A program made the position numbers and the translations under genes. From Muribaculaceae bacterium Isolate-104 (HZI) (GTDB lineage: Bacteria > Bacteroidota > Bacteroidia > Bacteroidales > Muribaculaceae), in assembly GCA_003762715.1 (NCBI GenBank), contig RIBJ01000035.1:1-64000 (forward strand): DNA of 64,000 nucleotides, written 5' to 3'. This document shows positions 52,560-62,845 of the stretch, piece by piece (position 1 is the first letter of the stretch; each line of letters begins with the position of its first letter). A model generated the notes under the pieces. That model saw nothing but the letters and a program-made list of their open reading frames with translations. It made no database searches and was not told the origin of the DNA.

Positions 52560-54827
52560 ATGAATCTCTTTAGAACATTGTCCGTTTTCGCGATTGCTTG
52601 TGCGGCAACCGCTTTTGCCGGTCAGCGTGAAGACTACACTTCCTTTGTCAATCCGTTTGTCGGAACAACTAATTATGGCACCACCAATCCCGGTGCCCTT
52701 GTGCCCAACGGCATGATGCAGGTGGTTCCGTTCAATGTAATGGGCTCCAAGGAAAACCGTTTTGACAAGGACTCCCGTTGGTGGAGCACTCCTTATGAAA
52801 TCAATAATAAGTTTTTCACAGGCTACGCCCATGTTGCATTGAGCGGTGTGGGCTGTCCGGAACTCGGCTCTCTGCTGACAATGGCCACCACCGGAAACAT
52901 TGCCCCTGACTATCATGACTACGGGTCGGCTTATGCCTCTGAACAGGCTATGCCGGGATATTATTCCAACAAACTTACAAAATATGACATCCTGACTGAA
53001 GTCACGGCAACTAAGCGCACTTCAGCTGAGCGCTATACATTCCCCAGAGGTAAAGGCAACATTCTCATCAATCTGGGCGAAGGTCTCACCAACGAGAGCG
53101 GAGCGACAGTGCGGAGAGTGAGCGACACTGAAATAGAAGGTTCTAAACTCCTTGGCACTTTCTGCTACAATGCTCAGGCGGTATTTCCTATTTATTTCGT
53201 CATGAGAGTCAGCCGCAAGCCTGACGTATGCGGCTACTGGAAAATGCAGCCGGTAATGGAAGGTCCCGAAAAGAACTGGGATAAAGACAACGGCACTTAT
53301 AAAATATACACCCGCTACGGGCGCGAGCTCTCAGGTGATGATATAGGCTATTTCTTTACTTACGACTCGCTTGCTCCAGGCGAGCAGGTAGAGGTGCGTC
53401 TCGGAGTCAGCTTTGTGTCAATTGCTAACGCAAGAGAAAATCTTGACAAGGAGCAGATGTCTTTGTCTTTTGATGACATACGCGCCGCCGCTCATGACAA
53501 ATGGAATGCAGACCTCGGACGCATCCGTGTAAAAGGCGGTACCGAAGAACAGAAAAAAGTATTCTACACCGCATTATATCATGCTCTGATTCATCCTAAT
53601 GTAGTGAGCGATGTCAATGGAGAGTATCCGTTGATGGAATCTTTCGGCGACGGGAAAAAAGACTATGACCGTTATACGGTGTTCTCTTTATGGGACACAT
53701 ACCGTAATGTTCACCAGCTGCTTACGCTTGTGTATCCTGAAAGGCAACTTGATATGGTGCGTTCAATGGTAGATATGTCCAAAGAATGGGGCTGGCTGCC
53801 GAAATGGGAGCTTTACGGACGAGAAACCTTTACTATGGAGGGCGACCCTGCCATTCCTGTAATAATAGACACATACAGAAAAGGTATTACCGATTTTGAC
53901 ATAGATTCCGCCTACATAGCCATGAAGCGGAGCGCCACTACCCCCGGCGCATTCAACCCCATGCGTCCGGACATCGACCCGTACCTCGAATTGGGCTATG
54001 TACCCCTCGGAGCTTATGCGGCAGACATGAGCGGTGACAACTCTGTCAGTCATGCGTTGGAATACTATGTGGCAGATGCGGCGTTGGCATGGCTCGCAAG
54101 ACAAAAAGGCGATGAGGAATTTGCAAATCAGCTGCAGTCGAGGGCTGCCGGCTACAAAAATTATTATTCAAAAGAGAGCGGCACGCTGAGGCCCAAATAT
54201 GCCGACGGTAAATTCCTGACCCCTTTTAATCCGCGGCAGGGTGAAAACTTCGAGGAGGTTCCAGGCTTTCATGAAGGCAGTGCGTGGAACTACACATTCT
54301 TTGTTCCGCACGATGTCGAAGGGCTGGCTAAACTTATGGGCGGCAAAAAGAAATTCGTAGACAAATTGCAGATGGTGTTTGATACAGGGCTTTACGACCC
54401 CGCTAACGAGCCCGATATTGCGTATCCCTACCTGTTCAGCAGGTTCAAAGGCGAGGAGTGGCGCACTCAGCGCGAGGTTAACCGGCTTCTCGAAAAGTAC
54501 TTCACAACCAAACCCGACGGCATTCCCGGAAATGACGACACCGGCACAATGTCTGCGTGGGCATTGTTCTCTATGATGGGGTTGTACCCCGATTGTCCCG
54601 GAGAGCCATACTACACTCTGACTTCACCGGTGTTTGACGAGGTGGAGATTGACCTTGGCAATGGAAAAACACTGTCGATTGATGCCCGGCGCAAGTCTCC
54701 GGACGACATCTATATCAGGTCAATGACACTCGGCGGAAAACCCTTGAAAAAATACAGGATTTCGCATGATGAACTTATTAATGGCGGCAGACTCTCTTTT
54801 GAACTGACTTCAACTTTACAAAAATAG
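52560..54827 (+). CDS. GH92 alpha-mannosidase (secreted)
   Basis: 755 residues from the ATG at 52560, with a signal peptide (MNLFRTLSVFAIACAATAFAG). GH92 exo-alpha-mannosidases are Ca2+-dependent enzymes releasing mannose from yeast mannan or host N-glycans. Family signs: YTSFVNPFVGTTNYGTTNPGA near the start, SLWDTYRNVHQLL (about 375-390), TMEGDPAIPVI and the C-terminal NDDTGTMSAWALFSMMGLYP, which holds the catalytic Asp region. Which linkage (alpha-1,2, 1,3 or 1,4) is cut cannot be read. First of a GH92 pair, 7 nt before the second. Confidence 0.93.
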   Translation: MNLFRTLSVFAIACAATAFAGQREDYTSFVNPFVGTTNYGTTNPGALVPNGMMQVVPFNVMGSKENRFDKDSRWWSTPYEINNKFFTGYAHVALSGVGCPELGSLLTMATTGNIAPDYHDYGSAYASEQAMPGYYSNKLTKYDILTEVTATKRTSAERYTFPRGKGNILINLGEGLTNESGATVRRVSDTEIEGSKLLGTFCYNAQAVFPIYFVMRVSRKPDVCGYWKMQPVMEGPEKNWDKDNGTYKIYTRYGRELSGDDIGYFFTYDSLAPGEQVEVRLGVSFVSIANARENLDKEQMSLSFDDIRAAAHDKWNADLGRIRVKGGTEEQKKVFYTALYHALIHPNVVSDVNGEYPLMESFGDGKKDYDRYTVFSLWDTYRNVHQLLTLVYPERQLDMVRSMVDMSKEWGWLPKWELYGRETFTMEGDPAIPVIIDTYRKGITDFDIDSAYIAMKRSATTPGAFNPMRPDIDPYLELGYVPLGAYAADMSGDNSVSHALEYYVADAALAWLARQKGDEEFANQLQSRAAGYKNYYSKESGTLRPKYADGKFLTPFNPRQGENFEEVPGFHEGSAWNYTFFVPHDVEGLAKLMGGKKKFVDKLQMVFDTGLYDPANEPDIAYPYLFSRFKGEEWRTQREVNRLLEKYFTTKPDGIPGNDDTGTMSAWALFSMMGLYPDCPGEPYYTLTSPVFDEVEIDLGNGKTLSIDARRKSPDDIYIRSMTLGGKPLKKYRISHDELINGGRLSFELTSTLQK

Positions 54828-54834
54828 CCCTGAA

Positions 54835-56955
54835 ATGAAAACGCTTCCGGTTGTAGTGGCTGCAATAGCGGCTATGTCATGCGTGTCGCCGAGGCAGGAG
54901 ACGGATTCTTCGTTTACTCGATTTGTCAATCCGCTTATTGGCAGCGGAGGGCATGGGCATGTGTTTGTCGGCGCGAGCGTGCCGTTCGGCATGGTGCAGC
55001 TCGGTCCAACTTCTATACCTCAGGCTTGGGACTGGACTTCAGGTTACCATGAACGCGACAGCACGATAATCGGGTTTTCTCATACACACCTTAGCGGTAC
55101 CGGAATCGGCGATTTGTTTGACATAACCGTTATGCCGGTCATAGGCAGCGTAAAGTATGCCCGTGGCAATCAGAATGATTCGTTGTCAGGGCTTTGGAGC
55201 TACGGAGTCCGGTCAAAGCAGGTAGTGCGTCCGGGCTACTACAGTGTGCCGCTTGAACGGTATGGGATAAACGCGGAGTTGACAGCGACTTCAAGAGTCG
55301 GATTTCACCGTTACACATTTCCGGCTACAGACTCGGCGGCGATTGTGTTTGATTTGCAGAACGGCGGCTGTTGGGACAGACCGGTGTCTACATATATCAA
55401 AGCCGATGGCTCGGATATGGTCAGCGGACACCGCTTCTCGTCTGGCTGGGCTGCCGATCAGAAAGTCTATTTTGCAGCGCGGTTCTCGGAGCCGTTTGAT
55501 TCAATAAGTTTTCATGGTCGCGACAGTATGTTCTGCCGTTTGGATTTTCCGCCCGGCAAGGAGCGGGCTATACTGGTCAAAGTAGCTTTGTCTCCCACAT
55601 CAGAAGAGGCTGCAAAGGCAAATCTTGAGGCAGAGATTCCCGGCTGGAATTTTGATTCGGTAGCTGAATCGGCAGACATGGCATGGAACAGAAGCCTTGC
55701 TAAAATCCGAATTGAATCATCTGACAGTGCTGAACTTGTCAAATTTTATACAGCGCTATTTCACACCATGATTTGCCCGGCAGAACTATACGATGTCGGC
55801 GCAACTCCCGCATACACAACCTATTCTCTTTGGGATACATATAGGGCGGAGATGCCTCTTCTGTCAATCATTGAGCCGGAAAGAAGCGTGGAAATGATTA
55901 ACGACATGCTTGCTATATTTGACACCCAGGGTCGATTGCCTGTATGGCATCTGTGGCGCAATGAAACAGACTGCATGGTCGGCAACCCCGGCATTATCGC
56001 GGTTGCGGATGCGGTAGTAAAGGAGTTGCCCGGCATAGACGGAGGCAGGGCTTTGAAAGCTATGGTCATCACTGCAAACGACACTGCGAGAGGCGGAGGG
56101 CTGAGACAGCGTTACGGATATATACCGTGCGATATGTTTAATGAGGCGGTGGCATATGATATGGAATACGCAATTGCCGATGCCGCGGTGGCTAATGCGG
56201 CTTTGGCTCTCGGTGACAGCGTTACGGCAACCGATTTTATAAGTCGCAGCCATTCCTACCGCAATTATTTTGACCCGGCTACCGGCTTTATCAGAGGAAG
56301 ATACAGCGACGGCGGATGGAGAACTCCTTTTGACCCGTTTTCCACAACACACCGCATGGACGATTATTGCGAAGGCAACGCATGGCAGTACACATGGCTT
56401 GCGCCTCACGATGTCGCCGGTCTCGAGGCTTGTTTCGGCAGCCGCGAGTCAATGCTCGAAAAGCTCGATTCGTTGTTTATGGCACCGTCGGTTCTTACCG
56501 GAGACGCGTCACCTGACATAACAGGGCTTATAGGACAGTATGCCCACGGCAACGAACCGGGACACCATACACCTTATTTATATACGATGCTGGGTCATCC
56601 AAGACGCACATCTGAACTTGTTCGTCGCATACTTGACGAAATGTACACCACCGGAACCGACGGATTGTGCGGCAATGAGGATGCCGGGCAGATGTCAGCC
56701 TGGTTTGTTCTTTCCTTTCTTGGATTCTATCAGGTAGAGCCGGCGGGTGGACGTTATTGGTTTGGGTCGCCGCGCTATGAAAAAGCGGAGGTGGAGGTCC
56801 CCGGCGGCACATTTGTCATAGTGGCAAAAGGCGCTTCGGAAAAACGGTGTCACATTGCCTCGGTAAAACTCAACGGCAAACCCTATGATTTGCCGTACAT
56901 TACACATCGTGACATTGTCAAAGGTGGAGTCCTTGAGTTTGAAATGTCGGAATGA
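54835..56955 (+). CDS. GH92 alpha-mannosidase (lipoprotein)
   Basis: 706 residues with a short lipoprotein signal (lipobox AMSC, C16). Conserved GH92 blocks: SGGHGHVFVGASVPFGMVQL, GFSHTHLSGTGIGDL, SLWDTYRAEMPLLS, DDYCEGNAWQYTWLAPHDV, GNEPGHHTPYLY and GNEDAGQMSAWFV, with the catalytic Glu/Asp region. Ca2+-dependent exo-mannosidase on the cell surface or in the periplasm. The HTHLSGTG block is typical of enzymes acting on alpha-1,2-mannosides (inference). It follows the first GH92 by 7 nt, so the two are co-expressed. No SusC/SusD pair adjoins them in this window. Confidence 0.94.
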   Translation: MKTLPVVVAAIAAMSCVSPRQETDSSFTRFVNPLIGSGGHGHVFVGASVPFGMVQLGPTSIPQAWDWTSGYHERDSTIIGFSHTHLSGTGIGDLFDITVMPVIGSVKYARGNQNDSLSGLWSYGVRSKQVVRPGYYSVPLERYGINAELTATSRVGFHRYTFPATDSAAIVFDLQNGGCWDRPVSTYIKADGSDMVSGHRFSSGWAADQKVYFAARFSEPFDSISFHGRDSMFCRLDFPPGKERAILVKVALSPTSEEAAKANLEAEIPGWNFDSVAESADMAWNRSLAKIRIESSDSAELVKFYTALFHTMICPAELYDVGATPAYTTYSLWDTYRAEMPLLSIIEPERSVEMINDMLAIFDTQGRLPVWHLWRNETDCMVGNPGIIAVADAVVKELPGIDGGRALKAMVITANDTARGGGLRQRYGYIPCDMFNEAVAYDMEYAIADAAVANAALALGDSVTATDFISRSHSYRNYFDPATGFIRGRYSDGGWRTPFDPFSTTHRMDDYCEGNAWQYTWLAPHDVAGLEACFGSRESMLEKLDSLFMAPSVLTGDASPDITGLIGQYAHGNEPGHHTPYLYTMLGHPRRTSELVRRILDEMYTTGTDGLCGNEDAGQMSAWFVLSFLGFYQVEPAGGRYWFGSPRYEKAEVEVPGGTFVIVAKGASEKRCHIASVKLNGKPYDLPYITHRDIVKGGVLEFEMSE

Positions 56956-57053
56956 CACACATTAGGCTATCTTATTTAATAGTTTTGGCAAATATTATTA
57001 TTTGTGACACCCAATAATTTTAATCGGTGGATTACCAAACGAAAAAAAGTGAG

Positions 57054-57061
57054 TAATTTTG
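57054..57061 (+). promoter_or_regulatory. -7 box for gpmI
   Basis: TAATTTTG, exact TAnnTTTG, 30 nt before the ATG at 57092; no -33 match. Confidence 0.45.
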
Positions 57062-57091
57062 TGGCTCAGAAACTAACTAACATATAATATA

Positions 57092-58609
57092 ATGGCTAAG
57101 AAAGCGTTACTAATGATTCTTGATGGATGGGGCATAGGCAACCATTCAAAAAGCGACGTCATTTACTCTACACCTACACCTTACTGGGATTATCTGATTA
57201 AAAACTACCCCAACTCGCAGCTTCAGGCGAGTGGCGAAAATGTGGGCTTGCCCGACGGTCAGATGGGAAACAGCGAGGTAGGACACCTCAATATAGGAGC
57301 CGGCAGAGTGGTCTATCAGGATCTGGTCAAGATAAACAAAGCATGCAAGGACGGCAGCATTATGGATAACCCCGAAGTGAAAAGCGCCTTCTCGTATGCC
57401 CGTGACAACGGCAAGGCTATCCATTTCATGGGGCTGACCTCTGATGGAGGAGTGCATTCTTCTCTTGATCACCTGTTTGCACTTTGTGATATTGCAAAAG
57501 CGTACGGACTGGAGAAAGTGTTTATCCATTGCTTCATGGACGGTCGTGACACAGACCCCCGCAGCGGCAAAGGTTTCATAGAGCAGCTTTCGGAGCATTG
57601 CAGTAAAAGCGCCGGCACTATCGCTTCAATTGTGGGTCGATACTATGCCATGGACCGAGACAAACGTTGGGAGCGTGTGAAAGTCGCTTACGACCTTCTT
57701 GTACACGGAGAGGGCAAGCAGGCGACAGACATGGTAAAGGCTATGCAGGAGTCGTACGACGAGGATATTACAGACGAATTTGTAAAGCCCATAAACAATT
57801 CTACTGTAGACGGCACCATTAAAGAAGGTGACGCGGTTATTTTCTTCAATTACCGCAACGACCGTGCAAAAGAGCTTACAGTCGCTCTCACTCAGCACGA
57901 CATCCCCGAAGCAGGCATGAAGACAATTCCAGATTTGCAGTATTATTGCATGACTCCGTACGATGCATCGTTTACCGGCGTACACATTTTGTTTGACAAG
58001 GAAAATGTGGGCAATACACTTGGCGAATACCTTTCGTCTCTGAATAAAAAGCAGCTGCACATAGCCGAGACAGAAAAATACGCTCATGTGACATTTTTCT
58101 TCAACGGCGGTCGTGAAGCACCCTTTGAAGGAGAGGAGCGCATCCTTGTGGCTTCGCCCAAAGTGGCTACTTATGACCTCAAGCCTGAAATGAGCGCTTT
58201 TGAAGTGTGTGACAAACTTGTCGAGGCAATAAAATCGCAGGAATTTGATTTTATCGTAGTCAATTACGCCAACGGCGACATGGTAGGTCATACCGGAGTA
58301 TACGAAGCGATTGAAAAAGCGGTGAAAGCAGTAGACACTTGTGTTGAACGCACCGTAGAGGCTGCCAAAGCTGCCGATTATGAGGTTATAATAATAGCCG
58401 ACCATGGCAATGCCGACAACGCGGTCAACCCCGACGGTACTCCCAACACAGCGCATTCTCTGAACCCCGTGCCTTGTGTGTATGTCACAGAAAACAAAAG
58501 TGCGAAGGTGGAAGACGGTAAACTTGCAGATGTGGCTCCCACCATTTTGAATATAATGGGTCTTGAACAGCCCGCGGAAATGACCGGACACTCTTTGATT
58601 TCAGAGTAA
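57092..58609 (+). CDS. gpmI: 2,3-bisphosphoglycerate-independent phosphoglycerate mutase
   Basis: 505 residues of the alkaline-phosphatase superfamily. It interconverts 3- and 2-phosphoglycerate in glycolysis with two Mn2+ ions. The phosphoserine is S61 in [14 protein letters not shown]; metal ligands are in LMILDGWG (D11) and [10 protein letters not shown]. Standard length. Single gene with its own -7 box and a strong terminator. Confidence 0.97.
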   Translation: MAKKALLMILDGWGIGNHSKSDVIYSTPTPYWDYLIKNYPNSQLQASGENVGLPDGQMGNSEVGHLNIGAGRVVYQDLVKINKACKDGSIMDNPEVKSAFSYARDNGKAIHFMGLTSDGGVHSSLDHLFALCDIAKAYGLEKVFIHCFMDGRDTDPRSGKGFIEQLSEHCSKSAGTIASIVGRYYAMDRDKRWERVKVAYDLLVHGEGKQATDMVKAMQESYDEDITDEFVKPINNSTVDGTIKEGDAVIFFNYRNDRAKELTVALTQHDIPEAGMKTIPDLQYYCMTPYDASFTGVHILFDKENVGNTLGEYLSSLNKKQLHIAETEKYAHVTFFFNGGREAPFEGEERILVASPKVATYDLKPEMSAFEVCDKLVEAIKSQEFDFIVVNYANGDMVGHTGVYEAIEKAVKAVDTCVERTVEAAKAADYEVIIIADHGNADNAVNPDGTPNTAHSLNPVPCVYVTENKSAKVEDGKLADVAPTILNIMGLEQPAEMTGHSLISE

Positions 58610-58623
58610 CAACAATCTATATT

Positions 58624-58664
58624 AAAACCGGCTGTGACTTCAATGACGAGTCACAGCCGGTTTT
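58624..58664. terminator. Bidirectional terminator, gpmI/secreted repeat protein
   Basis: Arms 58624-58639 and 58649-58664 are perfectly complementary (16 bp) with A's and T's at the ends, loop 9 nt. Confidence 0.88.
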
Positions 58665-58685
58665 GTTTTCAGCCCATAGGTGTTT

Positions 58686-61600
58686 TTACATGCGTGCAAT
58701 CTTGAGAGTTTTTCCGTTAATCCTGACAATGTATATACCTTTGGCGGCAGGAACGGAAGTGCCAAGGTAGCGTCCGTGCAAATCGTAAACCGCCTCTATT
58801 TCATTGCTGTCAATGCGTTCGGCGGCAATAGAGCTTGTTGCGGTGAATACCGGCTCTATACATATATGACTGTCGAGAGTGTGCTTGATATAGCTTTCGC
58901 CCTTCTCCGGAAGCATAACCTTATCATTGACTTTCACGGCTGTTAGAGTGTATTCCGAATCGGGAGTGGCGAAAATATAAAGCGTTGTCGAGTAGGGCGC
59001 TCTGTCGTTGCTGCCGAAAGGAGTTCCTGAGCCGCGTCCGAACGAATCCAATTCCCGATACACCTCAAGATTGCCGTGTACAGCCTGTTTGACAACAATA
59101 GAATAGTGTACCGGCGCGAATACGGCGCGGATGTCAAGCCTGTCGGATATGTTTATCCGTATGGGCAATAGGCTCAGGTCTGTTTCCGAGCCGTTTACGT
59201 TTAGTGCGGTCAGTTCATGGTGTTCATCCGCTACGGCATTTATGATTAAGGTTGCCCCGTCAGGCAAAGACTCTCCGGGTACTATTTCTTTGGAATCGGA
59301 ATCTGAAACAACCGACAGGTTTCCGTTGCCTTCCGCGCTATAGTATATCGGGTATGATGATTTGAAATTTGCGGTAAGTTCAATATCGGCTTCTCCCGAA
59401 TATACAAACAAAGGCTGTCGGCTCAACTCCACGCCGTTGGCATCAGTCCAGCAGACAAATTTGTCGTATGTGGAAGCCGGGGATGCTTCAACCGATACAT
59501 ACCGCTGAGATGTTATGCTCAATGTATTACAGTCTTTTATTGACACGCTTCCTTTAGTCGGGTCGGAAGATTTTACTGTGACAGTGCGGGGAGTCTGGAT
59601 TCTATAGTCAAACACTCCTGTGTAGTGACAGTCATTCAGTGCAGCCGGCACGGTATACACCGCTCCCGGTATTCTCGCAGAAGAATTGCCGAGCTCCCAC
59701 CCGGAAAATACGCAGTCAATGGCTGGCTCGGCGTGCAATATTGTGAGGTCGTCAGTAGATGCCTGCACGGATGTTGTACCCGGTGTGTTGATATATACAA
59801 TGCCTTTTTCTATGTCGGAAGACACAACTGAAATCTGTCGCGTGCCGGAGGTATTTGAGTCAAGAGTACCTTTTATGGTAATGGGCTTGGTTACAGTGGT
59901 GCGAAATTTAGTGGATTCATGGTGCACTGCAATGTCATTTATGTACAAAGTGTTTACACGGTAGCCTGCGTTGGCTTTGAAAAGAATTATTATCTCAATG
60001 CCCTCTTCGACCGTACTTCCCGAAAGCAACGTGGAGCCGTTGTCGGCACGAATTACCGAAATGACCCCGTTTGACGGAGATGTGAAAGATACAGAGTATC
60101 TGCTTGAGAATACAGCAGTAAACGAGGCTGATTCAGCCCCTGTATATGTGAACGGATTCTCTGTAAATGTTTCACCGTTCGAAATCCAGTGGACAAAATA
60201 GTCATTGTCGCTTGTCGGTTCTGCGATTATAGTGACATCAGAGCCAGTTTCAATTATGTCGGAATCAAAATCCCTTGCACGCACCGAGCCTTTTGACGGG
60301 TTTGAGGAGGATATGGTTATTGTCCGGGTTTGCGGTGTTTCCGGTTTTTCATTCTCAACAAAAATGGCTTTCAGTGATGTGTCCCCGGTAATATTTAATG
60401 TGTAGTCGGCGGCAGTAGACACCGAGACTCCGTTGCTGACCCATCCTAAGAAACCCCAACCCTCATCAGCATCGGCATGGACTGTGGCTTGAGTGTCATG
60501 CGTGAATCGTCCTGTGGTGTTGGACTTGTTTTCGCCAATCCATACGCTACCCGAACCTTCTGCTGATACAGACAGAGTATATGAGTCGGCGACCTCGTCA
60601 ACCGGTTCTATTGAAGTGGCAATCAGAGCAGGCTCATCGCGATCGCTGAAATATTCGAGAAAGCCGGTTACCGTGCAGTATGTACGTTTGCCGACGGTAT
60701 AATCGTATGATGAAGGCTTGATGTCTCCAAGCACCTCTGCGGGAGCGTATATGTACACCGGTTTTGTGAAAGTACCGCTTGTGTACGCGTTGTCGCCGAG
60801 CCGGTAGAAATCATCGCCTACGTCATTTTTTGTTATTTGAAGAAAAACATCCGTCAGCCTCAGGCATTTGTACATACTTGTCGGGCTGTACATGTCAGAC
60901 AGCCCGATGTCCGACATTTGAATGTTGACCGGCTTGTTGTCTATGATTTCTGGCAGGGCTGCGCCTGCCAGAACAGTGCCATATTTTCCGCCCTTGATAT
61001 CCAGTATGTTAAACGAAAGACCGCTGATTATATCTCCCTGACTGAAATTAGTCAGTTTCTGAAACCAGCATTTGAAAACATTTGTGCCGTCTGTTAAGTA
61101 TATCTGATTGCCAAGCCTGTCCCATAGCGCTATCTGATAAGTGCCTGTCAGTGATATTTCTCCGCTCTCGTCAAGCCTGCCGTCCAAAAGTTCCTGTAGG
61201 GTTCCCGATGCCGTGGGCGAAACTGATTTTGAAAAACGACCCACTAATGCCGTATTGCTGTTGACAGTAAAAGAGTAAGGGTTGTCTTCGGAGATGAGAG
61301 TTTCATTTTCAAACCAGCCTGAGAAAGAGTAGCCGTTGTCGGGAGTGGCTGAAAGTGATACGGAGGCGGGAGTATTGACAGTAATACAAAGCTCATTGTG
61401 TCCGGCAATTGCGACGGAGCCTCCTGAGCCGGCTGTAAGGCTTAAAGTGTAAGTTTCAGATGCTTGAATGGCGGAAAATTTCGCGTAGACAGATGTATTT
61501 GCGGTTATGTTAAAAGTGTATGTCTCTGATTTTGATTCAAGCCTGTCTGTAGAGTTGTCAAACCAGCCGTCAAATACATAGCCGGGTTCGGCGACAGCCC

Positions 61601-62549
61601 GCACTGTGACTTCTGTACCGGCTTCAAACATGTTGACATCCCCTTCAATCATAGCAGAGCCGCCGGCGGAGCTATTTACTTCAAGGGTGAATAATTCAGG
61701 TTCAGTGGCTTCGACGAAACGGGCGGTGTATGTGCCTTGTGAAGTTACGGTTATATCGGCATCCTTGTCGTTGCTGAAAAACGTTTGATTGTCACCGAAA
61801 GTCCATTCTAAAAAACGAAATCCGGGAGCCGGGGCGGCATGTATGGTTGTCCGGGAGTTTTTTTCAAAACTTTTCTGATTCTCATTCCGGTCGTCGCCAA
61901 TCCATGCTTTGCCGCCATCATTCGGATCTGATGTCACCAGAATTAATACCGGGTTCATATCCTCGTATCCCAATATGTCTATGTAATATATATTATCGTA
62001 TTCATCATAATTCACAAAGCCTGTAAATCGGTATTTTTTGTTGTTTGTCAAGTTGCCGGTTGAAATATCCATACGATACTTTTTGCCGGCGGCATTTGTT
62101 ATCACACTATTGGTTTTCTGATAAGTCGCGGTAATGGCGACATAGTGCATATTGATATTCAGGTCGCTCGTGGACTCGGATATGTCTGTCGGTTCGGGGA
62201 CTGCTATTTCGGCATTAACCTCCTCGCCGGGCACGCCGGAAGTTATCTCATGTTTCTTTGAAGAATTATAAATGCCTTTAAGCCCGTTGAAGGTATAGCC
62301 CGGAGACTTTGAAAACAAAGGAGATCCGGATTCAACTATAATAAAGTCATTGCCGTCGGTAATGTAGCAATGTAATCCTTTGCCTATGAGTTTAAGATTG
62401 GTATTTAGAAAAATATTATCTTTATTGGCGGCGCTGCTTTTCAATTCGCTTATTGATGAATAACCCGAACTGTTTTGTGCTGGAAGTAAGAATGGTACAC
62501 AAATTGAGAAGAACAATGACAGGATACGTCGAAACAGACGGGTAGACAT
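58686..62549 (-). CDS. Giant secreted repeat protein with type IX-like C-terminal sorting domain
   Basis: 1287 residues from the ATG at 62549 (signal MSTRLFRRILSLFFSICVPFLLPAQ); an ATG at 62594 is possible but adds 15 residues before the signal. N-terminal region about 35-200 and a second one about 475-685 look like OB-fold nucleic-acid-binding-type domains seen in Bacteroidales surface proteins. Between and after them run many copies of an InlB B-repeat-like unit (GGSAMIEGD... GYVFDGWFDNS; GGSVAIAGH... GYSFSGWFEN; GSVWIGENK... GWGFLGWVSNG). The end (IEAVYDLHGRYLGTSVPAAKG IYIVRINGKTLKIARM) is a type A C-terminal sorting domain of the type IX secretion system. Probably a surface adhesin. Confidence 0.85.
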   Translation of the reverse strand: MSTRLFRRILSLFFSICVPFLLPAQNSSGYSSISELKSSAANKDNIFLNTNLKLIGKGLHCYITDGNDFIIVESGSPLFSKSPGYTFNGLKGIYNSSKKHEITSGVPGEEVNAEIAVPEPTDISESTSDLNINMHYVAITATYQKTNSVITNAAGKKYRMDISTGNLTNNKKYRFTGFVNYDEYDNIYYIDILGYEDMNPVLILVTSDPNDGGKAWIGDDRNENQKSFEKNSRTTIHAAPAPGFRFLEWTFGDNQTFFSNDKDADITVTSQGTYTARFVEATEPELFTLEVNSSAGGSAMIEGDVNMFEAGTEVTVRAVAEPGYVFDGWFDNSTDRLESKSETYTFNITANTSVYAKFSAIQASETYTLSLTAGSGGSVAIAGHNELCITVNTPASVSLSATPDNGYSFSGWFENETLISEDNPYSFTVNSNTALVGRFSKSVSPTASGTLQELLDGRLDESGEISLTGTYQIALWDRLGNQIYLTDGTNVFKCWFQKLTNFSQGDIISGLSFNILDIKGGKYGTVLAGAALPEIIDNKPVNIQMSDIGLSDMYSPTSMYKCLRLTDVFLQITKNDVGDDFYRLGDNAYTSGTFTKPVYIYAPAEVLGDIKPSSYDYTVGKRTYCTVTGFLEYFSDRDEPALIATSIEPVDEVADSYTLSVSAEGSGSVWIGENKSNTTGRFTHDTQATVHADADEGWGFLGWVSNGVSVSTAADYTLNITGDTSLKAIFVENEKPETPQTRTITISSSNPSKGSVRARDFDSDIIETGSDVTIIAEPTSDNDYFVHWISNGETFTENPFTYTGAESASFTAVFSSRYSVSFTSPSNGVISVIRADNGSTLLSGSTVEEGIEIIILFKANAGYRVNTLYINDIAVHHESTKFRTTVTKPITIKGTLDSNTSGTRQISVVSSDIEKGIVYINTPGTTSVQASTDDLTILHAEPAIDCVFSGWELGNSSARIPGAVYTVPAALNDCHYTGVFDYRIQTPRTVTVKSSDPTKGSVSIKDCNTLSITSQRYVSVEASPASTYDKFVCWTDANGVELSRQPLFVYSGEADIELTANFKSSYPIYYSAEGNGNLSVVSDSDSKEIVPGESLPDGATLIINAVADEHHELTALNVNGSETDLSLLPIRINISDRLDIRAVFAPVHYSIVVKQAVHGNLEVYRELDSFGRGSGTPFGSNDRAPYSTTLYIFATPDSEYTLTAVKVNDKVMLPEKGESYIKHTLDSHICIEPVFTATSSIAAERIDSNEIEAVYDLHGRYLGTSVPAAKGIYIVRINGKTLKIARM

Positions 62550-62632
62550 GAGCGGATTTCTGTGGGCGAAACCCAGACAGGAAAATAGAGTCATGGTAAT
62601 GAATGGTAATTATGTTAGGTAATGCTTTTTAA

Positions 62633-62663
62633 CAAAAGTATAATTTTTAATATGGCTACGCAA
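62633..62663 (-). promoter_or_regulatory. Promoter of the giant repeat protein
   Basis: Minus strand TTG (62661-62663), 20-nt spacer, TACTTTTG (62633-62640), 83 nt before the ATG at 62549. Confidence 0.6.
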
Positions 62664-62769
62664 TTAATATTAAGTAAAAAATTATGATTTAACTAAATAT
62701 TGGCAATTTGTGGCTATTCACAGCGTGCGGAGGCGCGCAAGGGTGTATGAAATCGGAAGGTTTCCGGAT

Positions 62770-62809
62770 AAAAAAACTCCGGAATGAAGCGCGATGTCCA
62801 TTCCGGAGT
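62770..62809 (-). terminator. Terminator of the GH84-like gene
   Basis: ACTCCGGAATG (62776-62786) pairs with CATTCCGGAGT (62799-62809), followed by a T-run on the minus strand (62770-62776). It lies 37 nt after the stop at 62846. Confidence 0.85.
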
Positions 62810-62845
62810 GTAACTTAAAATTTATTGAGCTGATAGCTTACAGCT

